This document shows positions 4,659 through 11,786 of a stretch of DNA of 14,371 bases, piece by piece. The stretch's first letter is position 1. Each line of letters opens with the position of its first letter. Made by a program: the position numbers and the translations under genes. The notes under the pieces were generated by a model. The model was given only the letters and a program-made list of their open reading frames with translations. It was not told the origin of the DNA and searched no databases. Source of the stretch: UBA4717 sp002404395 (lineage in GTDB: Bacteria > Bacillota > Clostridia > Oscillospirales > CAG-272). The stretch covers positions 1 through 14,371 of the forward strand of contig CALFNW010000021.1 in the NCBI GenBank assembly GCA_937902275.1. Direction: 5' to 3'.

Positions 4659-6581
4659 ATGACTAAGATCAAAACCGCGCTCGGACGCGCCGTCGGCGCG
4701 TTCAAAAATTACCGCTTCACCAAACACCAGCAAAATATGCTTATGAAGCTTGCGCTTTCACTTGTCGCTTTTATCGCCGCGCACTTCTTCGGCAAACCCG
4801 AAGCTCCCGCGCCGCTCTTCTTCGTCCAGCTTTTCATCTACCTCATATCTTATTTCGCCTGCGCCTACGAGGTGCTGCTCGAAGCCGTCAAAAAGATCTC
4901 GCGCGGTACCTTCTTTGACGAAACCATATTGATGGCAGTCGCGTCGATCGGCGCGTTCGCGCTCGGCGAGTTCTCCGAGGGCTGCGCCGTCATGATCCTC
5001 TATCAGCTCGGCGAGCTGTTTCAGTCGGTCGCCGTCGGCAGATCGCGTAATTCGATCCGTGCCATGATGGAGCTGCGCCCCGACGTCGCTCACCGCGTAA
5101 GCGGCGGCGAGATCGAGGACGTCGATACGAGCGAGCTTAAGATCGGCGACATCTGCGTCGTGCGCCCCGGCGAGCGCGTGCCGATAGACGGCGAGCTTGT
5201 CGAAGGCGTGCTTGAAGCCGACGCCTCCGCGATCACCGGCGAAAGCCTCCCCGTCACCGTAAAACCCGGAAGCCGCGTCACCAGCGGCATTATCAACCTC
5301 TCGGGCATCGTGCGCATCCGCGCCACCACAAATGACGCCGACTCCACCGTTACGCGCATACTGAAGATCGTCGAAGATCAGGGCGCTAACAAAGCCGAAA
5401 GCGAAAAGCTCGTCACCAAATTTGCCAAATATTATACCCCCGCCGTCTTCGGACTGACTCTCATAATCGGCGTCGTCGTGCCGATCTTCGCCGGAAATTG
5501 GCGCGGGTGGATCTATAAAGCCCTCTCCTTGCTCGTAGTTTCATGTCCCTGCGCCTTCGTCATCTCGGTCCCGCTGACCTATTTCGGCGGTATCGGCGGC
5601 GCCGGCGCGCACGGCATACTTATCAAAGGCGGAAGCGTTTTCGACCGCCTTACCGGCTGCCGCACCCTCATGCTCGATAAGACCGGCACGCTGACAAGCG
5701 GCAAGCTTGCAGTGACCGCGCTCGTTCCCGCCGAGGGCGTAGATGAAGTCATACTTAAAACGGTTGCCGGAATGAGCGAATGCGGCTCAAACCACCCCAT
5801 CGCCAAAGCGGTGATCGAGGCGGTCGGCGCACCCTCGTCCGCTCCCGACGATTACAAGGAGCTTCCCGGTCTCGGCTGCGCCGCGTATAAGAGCGGCTAC
5901 GCTTTCTTCTCGGGCAGCGAGGAGTTCATGCAAAAGCTCGGAATAGAGCTTCCCGAAACGTCCGATACGTTGGCGCGCCGGGTCTGTTTCGCAATGGATA
6001 AAAAGTACGTCGGAGCGATAGAGCTTGCCGATAAGATCAAAGAGACCGCATACGATTCCCTGCGCGATATACGCGCCGCAGGCGTTACGAATATCGGTAT
6101 GCTCAGCGGCGACCGCCGCGAGATCGCCGAGTCGGTCGCTCATGAGCTTTCGCTTGATTCCTGCTACGGCGAGCTGAAACCCGAAGATAAACTGAACGTG
6201 ATACGCGAGCTTGAAGCCAACGGCGAAAAGGTAATATTCGCGGGCGACGGGATCAACGACGCCCCGACCCTCGGCGAAGCCTGCGTCGGTATGGCAATGG
6301 GCGACGTCGGCTCGGACGCCGCGCTTGAAGCCGCCGACGCGGTCATCATGGACGGCAGACTTGAAAAGATCGCCGACGCGATCGGGATCGCGCGCATCGT
6401 GACCCGTATCGTTAAAGAAAACATCGCCTTCGTTATGACCGTCAAGCTTGCAGTGCTCGTCCTCACGATCTGCGGACTCTGCACCATGACCGCGGCGATC
6501 TTCGCCGATGTCGGTGTCGCAGTGATCGCCATAGTCAACGCTATGCGTACACTTGATCCCAATATCGGAAACCGTTCGTAA
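4659..6581 (+). CDS. P1B-2-type Zn/Cd/Pb-exporting ATPase (ZntA/CadA-like, no HMA domain)
   Basis: This inner-membrane pump uses ATP to export divalent soft metals. The 640-residue protein has the expected order: N-terminal membrane helices, actuator loop with TGES (in SAITGESLPV), metal-site helix with Cys296-Pro-Cys298, phosphorylation motif DKTGTLT (Asp340), the HP motif (SNHPIAKAV), hinge GDGINDAP (529-536) and two last helices. The final helix pair has Lys596 and Asp617, 21 residues apart. This matches the Lys/Asp pair of ZntA and identifies subgroup P1B-2 rather than a copper pump. The usual N-terminal HMA domain is missing; only about 28 residues precede the first membrane segment, and an HMA protein is encoded separately upstream. 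ATG 4659 is the only ATG after an in-frame stop at 4629 that fits, though its ribosome binding site is weak. Its last codons belong to a 42-bp tandem repeat. Confidence 0.95.
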   Translation: MTKIKTALGRAVGAFKNYRFTKHQQNMLMKLALSLVAFIAAHFFGKPEAPAPLFFVQLFIYLISYFACAYEVLLEAVKKISRGTFFDETILMAVASIGAFALGEFSEGCAVMILYQLGELFQSVAVGRSRNSIRAMMELRPDVAHRVSGGEIEDVDTSELKIGDICVVRPGERVPIDGELVEGVLEADASAITGESLPVTVKPGSRVTSGIINLSGIVRIRATTNDADSTVTRILKIVEDQGANKAESEKLVTKFAKYYTPAVFGLTLIIGVVVPIFAGNWRGWIYKALSLLVVSCPCAFVISVPLTYFGGIGGAGAHGILIKGGSVFDRLTGCRTLMLDKTGTLTSGKLAVTALVPAEGVDEVILKTVAGMSECGSNHPIAKAVIEAVGAPSSAPDDYKELPGLGCAAYKSGYAFFSGSEEFMQKLGIELPETSDTLARRVCFAMDKKYVGAIELADKIKETAYDSLRDIRAAGVTNIGMLSGDRREIAESVAHELSLDSCYGELKPEDKLNVIRELEANGEKVIFAGDGINDAPTLGEACVGMAMGDVGSDAALEAADAVIMDGRLEKIADAIGIARIVTRIVKENIAFVMTVKLAVLVLTICGLCTMTAAIFADVGVAVIAIVNAMRTLDPNIGNRS

Positions 6582-6693
6582 TCACAAGTGCCGCTTGATC
6601 CTAGTATCGGAAACCGTTCGTAATCACAAGTGCCGCTTGATCCAAATATCGGAAACCGTTCGTAATCACAAGTGCCGCTTGATCCCAATATCG
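6552..6693. repeat. 42-bp tandem repeat spanning the ATPase C-terminus and 3' flank
   Basis: There are three complete 42-bp units (starts 6552, 6594, 6636) and a 16-bp partial fourth (6678-6693). The first unit contains the last ten codons of the ATPase, ending ...LDPNIGNRS-stop. Copies differ only at a few bases near position 9-11 of the unit (CCCAAT, CCTAGT, CCAAAT). Because 42 is divisible by 3 and every unit carries the TAA, each copy could end the protein in the same way. Not a CRISPR array, since there are no spacers. Confidence 0.95.
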
Positions 6694-6699
6694 CAACAC

Positions 6700-6732
6700 G
6701 CGCGCCGCGAAATTCGCGGCGCGCAGTTTTTT
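6700..6732 (+). terminator. Rho-independent terminator of the metal-efflux genes
   Basis: A perfect inverted repeat GCGCGCCGCGAA / TTCGCGGCGCGC, one base apart, is followed on the plus strand by AGTTTTTTATA. It lies directly after the 42-bp repeats and 30 nt before the convergent spoIVA stop codon. No U-tract exists on the minus-strand side, so it would serve spoIVA only weakly. Confidence 0.88.
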
Positions 6733-6761
6733 ATATTTCCGTGCTCAAGCCCCGGGCAGGC

Positions 6762-8261
6762 TCATAAAATAATGCAGATGAGACCGCCGCTGCCCTCGTT
6801 GATGATCCGCCCGAGCGTCTCCGAAAGCTTTTCGCGCGCGTCGTCCGGCATATTCGCAAGCTTTGCGTTCAGTCCGTCGCTCGCAAGCTCATATAAGGTC
6901 TTTCCGAACATATTCGACTCCCAGATCTTCTCCGGCGACTCGTCAAGCTCCTTTTGCAGGTACTTGACCAGCTCCTCCGACTGCTGTTCGGTGCCCACTA
7001 TCGGCGAGATCTCGGTCTCTATCCCGGCTTTGATAATGTGTATGCTCGGCGCCGACGCGCGCAGCTTCACGCCGTAGCCGCCCGCCTGCTTCACAAGCTC
7101 CGGCTCCTCAAGCTTCAGCTCCTTTTCGCTCGGCATCACGATGCCGTAACCCTTCGTCTCGGCAAGCTCAAGCGCGTCCGCCACCCGATCGTATTTCCGC
7201 TTCGATTCGGCAAGCGTGCGCAGCGTGGACAGCATCTCCGCCTGAGAAGCGATCTCAAGCCCCGTCAGCTCGCTCACCGTCTTGTAATAGATCGAATCGT
7301 CAAGCTCGACCGCCGCGCAGGCGTCGCCGCAGGAAAGATCAACATTCACGACCCTGATCGACTTTATCCGTTCGGATTCTTCGCTCTGCTCGCGCAGCTC
7401 GTCAAACAGTCCCCGCAGCTCGCTGATCCGCCGCACCCCGCACGCTCGCTCGGCGACGCGTTCGCGAAGCTCGCGGCGCAGCTCATGATCGCGCGGCAGC
7501 ACGCTCACCCACGAGGGCAGTTCAAGCTTCAGCTTGCGTATCGGGAATTCGGTCAGCGTCATCTCAAGTATGCCGCGAATGTCGTCGCCGTTAAGCTCCA
7601 GACAGTTCACGAGCGCCACCGGCGCCGTATACTCGGCTTCAAGCGACCTTGCAAGCTCTATGCTCGCCGGATCGCGCGGATGCGCGGAATTGAGTATTAT
7701 CACAAAGGGCTTACCCTCGCTTTTCAACTCCTCGATCACCCGCCGCTCGGCGTCTACGTAGTTTTCACGGTCAAGCTCGGTGATACTGCCGTCGCAGGTG
7801 ACCGCCATGCCGATCGTCGAATGTTCCGAGATCACCTTTTTTGTGCCGAACTCGGCAGCTTCGGCAAAAGGCATCGGCTCATCCGACCACGGCGTGTGCA
7901 CCATGCGCGGAGTGCCGTCCTCGCTCGTGCCCATCACACCCGGGATCATGTAACCCACACAGTCGATCATGCGCACATTCATGACCGCTTCCCCGTCAAG
8001 CCTGATCCGCGCGGGATCGTCCGGCACGAATTTCGGCTCGGCAGTCATCACCGTCCTGCCCTGCGCGCTCTGCGGCATCTCGTCGCGCGCCCGCTCACGC
8101 GCGCCCTCGTTTTCAATGTTCGGGATAACGAGCGTATCCATAAACCGCTTGATAAAGGTGCTTTTGCCGGTACGTACGGGACCCACCACGCCGATGTAAA
8201 TGTTTCCGTCGCAGCGCGCGCCGATGTCCGCATATATGTTGTTTTCAGCTTTGCTTGTCAT
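6762..8261 (-). CDS. spoIVA: Stage IV sporulation protein A (spore coat morphogenetic ATPase)
   Basis: SpoIVA polymerises by ATP hydrolysis on the outer forespore membrane in the mother cell and forms the platform for spore coat assembly. The N-terminal domain shows Walker A GPVRTGKST (residues 27-35), the PNIxNE and DEMPQS segments, MTAEPKFVPD, the DCVGYMIPG switch, TPWxxEPMPFxEAAEFGTKKVI and EHSTIG, all in the order known from Bacillus. The C-terminus has APSIHIIKAGIETE and the family ending IINEGSGGLI-x-IIL. ATG 8261 is chosen because GGAGGG sits 5 nt upstream and a predicted sigma-E promoter lies just before it. This gives 499 residues, against 492 in B. subtilis. The ATG at 8342 would lie upstream of that promoter. 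B. subtilis SpoIVA has paired sensor threonines (T70, T71); here the second is Ala74. It establishes the host as an endospore former. Confidence 0.97.
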   Translation of the reverse strand: MTSKAENNIYADIGARCDGNIYIGVVGPVRTGKSTFIKRFMDTLVIPNIENEGARERARDEMPQSAQGRTVMTAEPKFVPDDPARIRLDGEAVMNVRMIDCVGYMIPGVMGTSEDGTPRMVHTPWSDEPMPFAEAAEFGTKKVISEHSTIGMAVTCDGSITELDRENYVDAERRVIEELKSEGKPFVIILNSAHPRDPASIELARSLEAEYTAPVALVNCLELNGDDIRGILEMTLTEFPIRKLKLELPSWVSVLPRDHELRRELRERVAERACGVRRISELRGLFDELREQSEESERIKSIRVVNVDLSCGDACAAVELDDSIYYKTVSELTGLEIASQAEMLSTLRTLAESKRKYDRVADALELAETKGYGIVMPSEKELKLEEPELVKQAGGYGVKLRASAPSIHIIKAGIETEISPIVGTEQQSEELVKYLQKELDESPEKIWESNMFGKTLYELASDGLNAKLANMPDDAREKLSETLGRIINEGSGGLICIIL

Positions 8262-8298
8262 ATCCGCCCTCCGAGTGCTCATGATTTTTTCTTGGTAC

Positions 8299-8328
8299 AG
8301 CATATGAAAAGCAAGCGGCAGATATGAC
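8299..8328 (-). promoter_or_regulatory. Predicted sigma-E promoter of spoIVA
   Basis: On the minus strand GTCATATC (8321-8328) and CATATGCT (8299-8306) are separated by 14 nt. This is close to the mother-cell sigma-E consensus of a GTCATATT-like -35 and CATACAAT-like -10. Predicted start near 8292 leaves a roughly 30-nt leader with the GGAGGG site. spoIVA is a known sigma-E target in Bacillus, which supports the call. Confidence 0.7.
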
Positions 8329-8420
8329 GACGGCTGGGTCAAATTGATTTTTTGCCCATGTAAGGATCACCGAAAGCGGATCACCGAACGCACCCGTAGA
8401 GCACGCAAAGCAAAAAGCAT

Positions 8421-8452
8421 AAAAATGAGGTCAGACTTCAGACTCTGACCTC
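8421..8452 (-). terminator. Rho-independent terminator after the SGNH hydrolase gene
   Basis: The stem GAGGTCAGA / TCTGACCTC (9 bp, 8-nt loop) is followed on the minus strand by ATTTTTATG. It lies about 100 nt past the hydrolase stop codon and separates that gene from spoIVA. A second GAGGTCA (complement near 8464-8471) upstream in the transcript could compete for the TGACCTC arm. Confidence 0.8.
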
Positions 8453-8463
8453 GCTCTTCGGCT

Positions 8464-8537
8464 TTGACCTCATATTGCTTTCAAACTCCGTCAGGTATGC
8501 CGACGAAGTTTCGCTTCTGTGATGCACATCACAGAAA
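8464..8537 (-). other. Structured 3' region of the SGNH hydrolase transcript
   Basis: Two further inverted repeats stand between the hydrolase stop and its terminator. One is AAACTCCGTC / GACGAAGTTT at about 8482-8512 with one mismatch. The other is a perfect 9-bp palindrome, TTCTGTGAT / ATCACAGAA with a 4-nt centre (8515-8536). The inner part of the latter reads TGTGA-N6-TCACA, the shape of a CRP-type site, but its place at a gene's 3' end fits an mRNA hairpin at least as well. Confidence 0.5.
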
Positions 8538-8550
8538 TGCGTACGCAAAA

Positions 8551-9696
8551 TCAGCTTTTTTCAAAATACCGTGCGATCAGCGGCGCGAGTGCCTCCGCCC
8601 ACGCCGAACAGCCCTCCGCATTCGGGTGCCCGCCGTATAATGCCCTCTCGGGCGCGGACGGGTCGGAAAGCACAGCCGTGTTGTCGAAATACAGATCCGC
8701 GCGCGGCGCGATCACTTCCCTGATATATGCGTTTATGCGCTCCCATTTGCCGATGTTCTCTCCCGAGTAGTCAAACGGCGGCACGCTCTGGATCAGCACG
8801 CGCACGCCCGACCCGGTAAGCCGTTCGACTATGTGCAGAAGGTCGCGCTTGATGTCGGATTCGCTTCTGCCGCGCAGAATATCGTTCACACCGAAGCAGA
8901 CCGAAACAAGCTCGTTCTGCGCCGCCTTGTATGCCCATACGCCGTCCGAGGCGGCGTCCTCCGCGCGCGCGTAGCCGAGTCCGAGATCGTGGTAAGCATA
9001 TGCGTTCCCAAGCAGTTCGGCGACGCGCGCGGCATAATGCGTGTAGGAGTCAAACGGCGTGCCGATCCCCTGCGTGATCGAATCGCCCCAAAAGCCGAGC
9101 TTAGCCTTGACCCTGCGCCTGCAGCCGAGCATCGACAAAAACGGCAGCCGCTTTGAGGGCTTCCACCTGCCGTCCTCAAGCACGAAGGTCGGGATCAGCG
9201 ACTCCTCGTGATACGGGATCCTCCGCCCCGAAAACTCAAGCCGGACGCAGAGATACTCACCCGCCGCGGCTTCAAGCCCGACCGGATCGGTCGAGACAAG
9301 CTCGCCCGCCGAAAGCGTCCGACCGCGCCTGCCCGCGAAAGAAAGCGGCGTGAATGCGGCATTATCAAGCGAAGCGTCAGGCTTTCCCGTAATGCAGACC
9401 GCCGCCGAGTGAAGCGTAAATCCGCCGGCGCAAAGGTTCGCGCAGCTCACGCTCCCGTCGGCAAAGGTGCTGTCGAGCGTGTCCGAAAACAGCAGCGAGT
9501 ATTCGTATCTGCCGCCGCAGGTCAGCCTGTAAAACAACAGTCCCGTGTGCTTTTCGCCATCGCTTTCAAACACATACTGATTGCCGCTGCCGGCAGCAGT
9601 GTTCGACACGAAGCTGTCAAAATAGCGCATGACGCCGACGTTTTCGGCACGCACGCCGGGCAAAAAGCTCACGCTTTCGGAAACATATCCGCTCAT
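8551..9696 (-). CDS. SGNH/GDSL-family hydrolase (carbohydrate esterase-like)
   Basis: Probably a cytoplasmic serine esterase that removes acyl groups from sugars. ATG 9696 is chosen over one 15 codons upstream because GGAGG lies about 6 nt before it, giving 381 residues. The first about 195 residues form a beta-rich domain, as in two-domain SGNH esterases. The catalytic part follows: block I FWGDSITQG with nucleophile Ser206, block II Gly in LGLGYAR, block III FGVND, block V GGHPNAEG with His357. The usual catalytic Asp three residues before the His is Tyr354, so the protein may work with a Ser-His dyad or a displaced acid. There is no signal peptide. Neighbouring glycosidase-like and rhamnosidase genes suggest a role in deacylating plant oligosaccharides. 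The exact substrate cannot be read from the sequence. Confidence 0.88.
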   Translation of the reverse strand: MSGYVSESVSFLPGVRAENVGVMRYFDSFVSNTAAGSGNQYVFESDGEKHTGLLFYRLTCGGRYEYSLLFSDTLDSTFADGSVSCANLCAGGFTLHSAAVCITGKPDASLDNAAFTPLSFAGRRGRTLSAGELVSTDPVGLEAAAGEYLCVRLEFSGRRIPYHEESLIPTFVLEDGRWKPSKRLPFLSMLGCRRRVKAKLGFWGDSITQGIGTPFDSYTHYAARVAELLGNAYAYHDLGLGYARAEDAASDGVWAYKAAQNELVSVCFGVNDILRGRSESDIKRDLLHIVERLTGSGVRVLIQSVPPFDYSGENIGKWERINAYIREVIAPRADLYFDNTAVLSDPSAPERALYGGHPNAEGCSAWAEALAPLIARYFEKS

Positions 9697-9706
9697 ATAA
9701 ACCTCC

Positions 9707-9721
9707 GCCGTCGCAGACGGC
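9707..9721 (-). repeat. GAG-triloop leader hairpin before the SGNH hydrolase
   Basis: On the minus strand GCCGTC-TGC-GACGGC forms a 6-bp stem with a 3-nt loop, overlapping a GAG, and stands directly before GGAGG and the start codon. Relative to the copies at 3204 and 4632 the changes are compensatory (for example G-C replaced by T-A at the fifth pair), which supports an RNA structure. Confidence 0.6.
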
Positions 9722-9886
9722 TCAAAAATAACGGTTTGCAAAAAAACATATCGGCAGTATCACGGTATCGCGATATAATAGAAACGGGAATACGGAAATG
9801 CTGCCGGCAGGGACGCTTCCGAACGCTGAAAGGGCTGATCTGCGCAAATGCCGCGGCTCGGAAAATCACTGTCCGCTCCGTATCAA

Positions 9887-9915
9887 ATAATAACATAATG
9901 CGCGCGCGAAGTCAA
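9887..9915 (-). promoter_or_regulatory. Candidate promoter for the SGNH hydrolase, overlapping a terminator
   Basis: On the minus strand TTGACT (9910-9915) and TATTAT (9887-9892) are 17 nt apart. The -35 and spacer overlap the terminator hairpin of the upstream glycosidase-like gene. A leader of about 185 nt would precede the hydrolase start. The region 9722-9886 otherwise shows no gene. Confidence 0.55.
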
Positions 9916-9933
9916 TGTATCCTTCGCGCGCGC
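9900..9933 (-). terminator. Rho-independent terminator after the glycosidase-like gene
   Basis: A perfect 12-bp stem, GCGCGCGCGAAG / CTTCGCGCGCGC, with a 10-nt loop begins 20 nt after the stop codon. On the minus strand it is followed by the T-rich ATTATGTTATTATTTG. The U-tract is broken, so termination may be partial. Confidence 0.7.
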
Positions 9934-9953
9934 AATGTCATTTTGTGCAAAGC

Positions 9954-11516
9954 TTATTCCGCCATGTTGTTGAGCCGCTCGGCACCCGATTCGCCCGCTT
10001 CGGTATCCGAGTACCAGAACGAGTAGAGTTTGCCGCACGAAAGCTCAAATTTTATAAGGTGAGGTCTGCCCTCAAGCCGACTGATATCAAAGCCGCCGAA
10101 ATCGAGCATCGCCGCCGTCGAATCGCCCGAGAAAGGCGCGGATTCGGCAAGGATGCCGCCCGACTCGTCGCACAGCTTTACGGTAAGGCTGCCCGATACC
10201 TCGGCGTTGATAAAGAAGTATTTTTTATTTCCGTCAAACTTCACCCTGCGCGTCAGCAGACTGCCGCTTCCCTCGCGCGAGACAAAGCCGTCGCGGCGCA
10301 GAGTCGCAAATCCGCACGCGCCGTTTGCGTACATGGTGTCGAATTGGCAGTTGTTCGGGTCGCCCGTGCCGCCGCGCGACTCATCTCCGGCAACGCCCGA
10401 GTAGTAGAAGCGCAATTCGTCCTTCAGCACGACGCACACGCCGCCGACTGACTGCACATATCCGCGGTCCCAGCTTCCCTCGACCATCGACGCCTGTATC
10501 AGCGCGCGGTTCGTGGGGCGCGTGAAGTGGAATCCGTCACGGCTGTACATGGCGATAAGCTCGGTCTTTTTCGGCACGCCGGTCTTGAAGCCGACATTGT
10601 TTTCGGGACCGTACCAGACCTCATACAGTCCGAGCATGATGCTCTCGTATCCCGCGCACTGCACGTTGTAGAGCTGAGGCGGCAGACCGATGTACGGGTC
10701 GGGCTTGAGCGAGCTGTCGGCGGCAAGCCACCTGACCTCTTTGCCGAACCACTTCGCGCCTGCCATAAGGTCGTCGCACTCGTAATACTCGCGGAGCCTT
10801 TCGCCCCAGCCGCCGCGGATACTGTAGACCCATTTTTTGCGGAAAGGATTGTAGAAGATGGTACTGCGGTCGCCCTGCTTTGAGGTAGAGTCGGCGCGGT
10901 CGAAGTGTATGCCGTCGGGAGAGGTGGCGACGATACCGCTGATATATCCGCCCGAGTTGCGCATGAAGAGCTTATAGCGCGCGCGCGCGTCGTCGGTATC
11001 GTAGTCCTTGATAACGGTAGTCGAATCGGGACGGAAGTTATGCGGGATCCCGTTTTCGTCGGTCATTTCGCCGCGCTCGGGCAGGATCTCGTTCGTACCC
11101 TCAACGATATGCAGGTTCGGCCGCTCCCACCGGATACCGTCCTTGCTCGTCGCGTAGGCGTTTTTATGAAGCCAGCCGGCTTCGTACCACATTTTGTAGA
11201 TATGTTCGTCACGGTCGTAAAGAACTGCGCCGTCCTTCGGAGCGGCAAAGGGCAGGACCTCGTCCTTTTCCATCGGAGTTTCGGGATAAAGTATCGGATT
11301 ATTCGCGTATTTCTCGGCGCTGTGGCAGACTGCGTCGAGCGTACATTCTTCAATGAGGAAGTCGTCGACGAACAACTGTCTGCCGAGAGTAATGTTGATC
11401 ACCTCGGGCGGTGAGTCGAGGTATGGCACGGGTTGGCGGTCTTTGATCACCTCATCGGGGTATTTCGGAGGCCACGCCTCCGGAAGCGTAATGCCGTTAT
11501 ACAGAATTTCTGACAT
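9954..11516 (-). CDS. Beta-propeller glycosidase-like protein (GH43/GH32-clan-like), family not certain
   Basis: I do not recognise a characterised function. ATG 11516 is chosen, with GGGAG 6 nt upstream, giving 520 residues. The start of the fold, GRQLFVDDFLIEE (residues 45-57), has paired Asp51-Asp52, a position where GH32/GH43-type enzymes carry an acidic catalytic residue. Three blade-like repeats of the form S-x-D-G-[IF]-x-[WF] occur at 124-130, 199-205 and 325-331, as in five-bladed propeller glycosidases and sialidase-like proteins. The last about 120 residues look like a beta-sandwich (FFINAEVSGSLTVKL). There is no signal peptide. The gene is divergent from a GH78 rhamnosidase and upstream of an SGNH esterase, which argues for intracellular breakdown of plant-derived oligosaccharides. 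A non-catalytic or binding role cannot be excluded. Confidence 0.75.
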   Translation of the reverse strand: MSEILYNGITLPEAWPPKYPDEVIKDRQPVPYLDSPPEVINITLGRQLFVDDFLIEECTLDAVCHSAEKYANNPILYPETPMEKDEVLPFAAPKDGAVLYDRDEHIYKMWYEAGWLHKNAYATSKDGIRWERPNLHIVEGTNEILPERGEMTDENGIPHNFRPDSTTVIKDYDTDDARARYKLFMRNSGGYISGIVATSPDGIHFDRADSTSKQGDRSTIFYNPFRKKWVYSIRGGWGERLREYYECDDLMAGAKWFGKEVRWLAADSSLKPDPYIGLPPQLYNVQCAGYESIMLGLYEVWYGPENNVGFKTGVPKKTELIAMYSRDGFHFTRPTNRALIQASMVEGSWDRGYVQSVGGVCVVLKDELRFYYSGVAGDESRGGTGDPNNCQFDTMYANGACGFATLRRDGFVSREGSGSLLTRRVKFDGNKKYFFINAEVSGSLTVKLCDESGGILAESAPFSGDSTAAMLDFGGFDISRLEGRPHLIKFELSCGKLYSFWYSDTEAGESGAERLNNMAE

Positions 11517-11529
11517 TATGATCTCCCAT

Positions 11530-11591
11530 ATCGGCGTAGCCGACTCAAAAGGTAAATGCAAATTTCGTGCCGACTGCGGCGCGGAAATTTG
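11530..11591 (-). repeat. Two-hairpin leader element in front of the glycosidase-like gene (copy 2)
   Basis: In transcript order there is a long hairpin (CAAATTTCC... / ...GAAATTTG, 11559-11591), about 14 nt, then GAG and the short hairpin TCGGC-TAC-GCCGA (11531-11543). ATGG and the ribosome binding site follow. Order, spacing and much of the sequence match the element before the ABC binding-protein gene (3204-3265), although the two genes are unrelated and 8 kb apart. Confidence 0.7.
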
Positions 11592-11681
11592 ATATTTCGA
11601 TCGGCGGAGAGCGCACTTTCGCGCCGGTCTCCCCTTCCGCCTGCTGTGCAGGCGGATCTTGCAATGACAGTTGCTGATTTG
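11592..11681 (-). other. Structured upstream part of the glycosidase-like gene leader
   Basis: Between the promoter at 11682 and the two-hairpin element, the transcript carries a strong hairpin CCGCCTGC-ACA-GCAGGCGG (about 11637-11655) and a second imperfect one bounded by GGAGA/TCTCC (about 11604-11630). No known riboswitch is recognised. Confidence 0.45.
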
Positions 11682-11710
11682 ATTTTAACCGATGCTTCGC
11701 CCGGTGTCAA
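11682..11710 (-). promoter_or_regulatory. Promoter of the glycosidase-like gene
   Basis: On the minus strand TTGACA (11705-11710) and TAAAAT (11682-11687) have a 17-nt spacer. The predicted start near 11675 gives a leader of about 160 nt containing several hairpins. Confidence 0.8.
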
Positions 11711-11786
11711 GCCTTAAATTTAACAGAGCAATATATTTATATTTCGGCGGGCGGTGCAATTACATCGATAATATTTTTAAAGCCTA

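Noticed and set aside
6164..6688. Minus-strand frame with a 14-residue repeat (SSGTCDYERFPI)
   Set aside because: The repeat follows solely from the 42-bp DNA array. The frame runs antisense through the ATPase gene and no ribosome binding site precedes it.
6552..6693. CRISPR-like array
   Set aside because: The units are directly adjacent with no unique spacers, and the first unit is coding. It is a plain tandem repeat.
6954..8327. 457-codon plus-strand open frame opposite spoIVA
   Set aside because: The minus strand is an unmistakable SpoIVA. The antisense product is rich in Arg, His and Leu with no motif and no ribosome binding site that I see.
8262..8342. N-terminal extension of SpoIVA by 27 residues
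   Set aside because: The extra residues have no counterpart in known SpoIVA. The predicted sigma-E promoter lies inside this stretch, and the good ribosome binding site serves ATG 8261.
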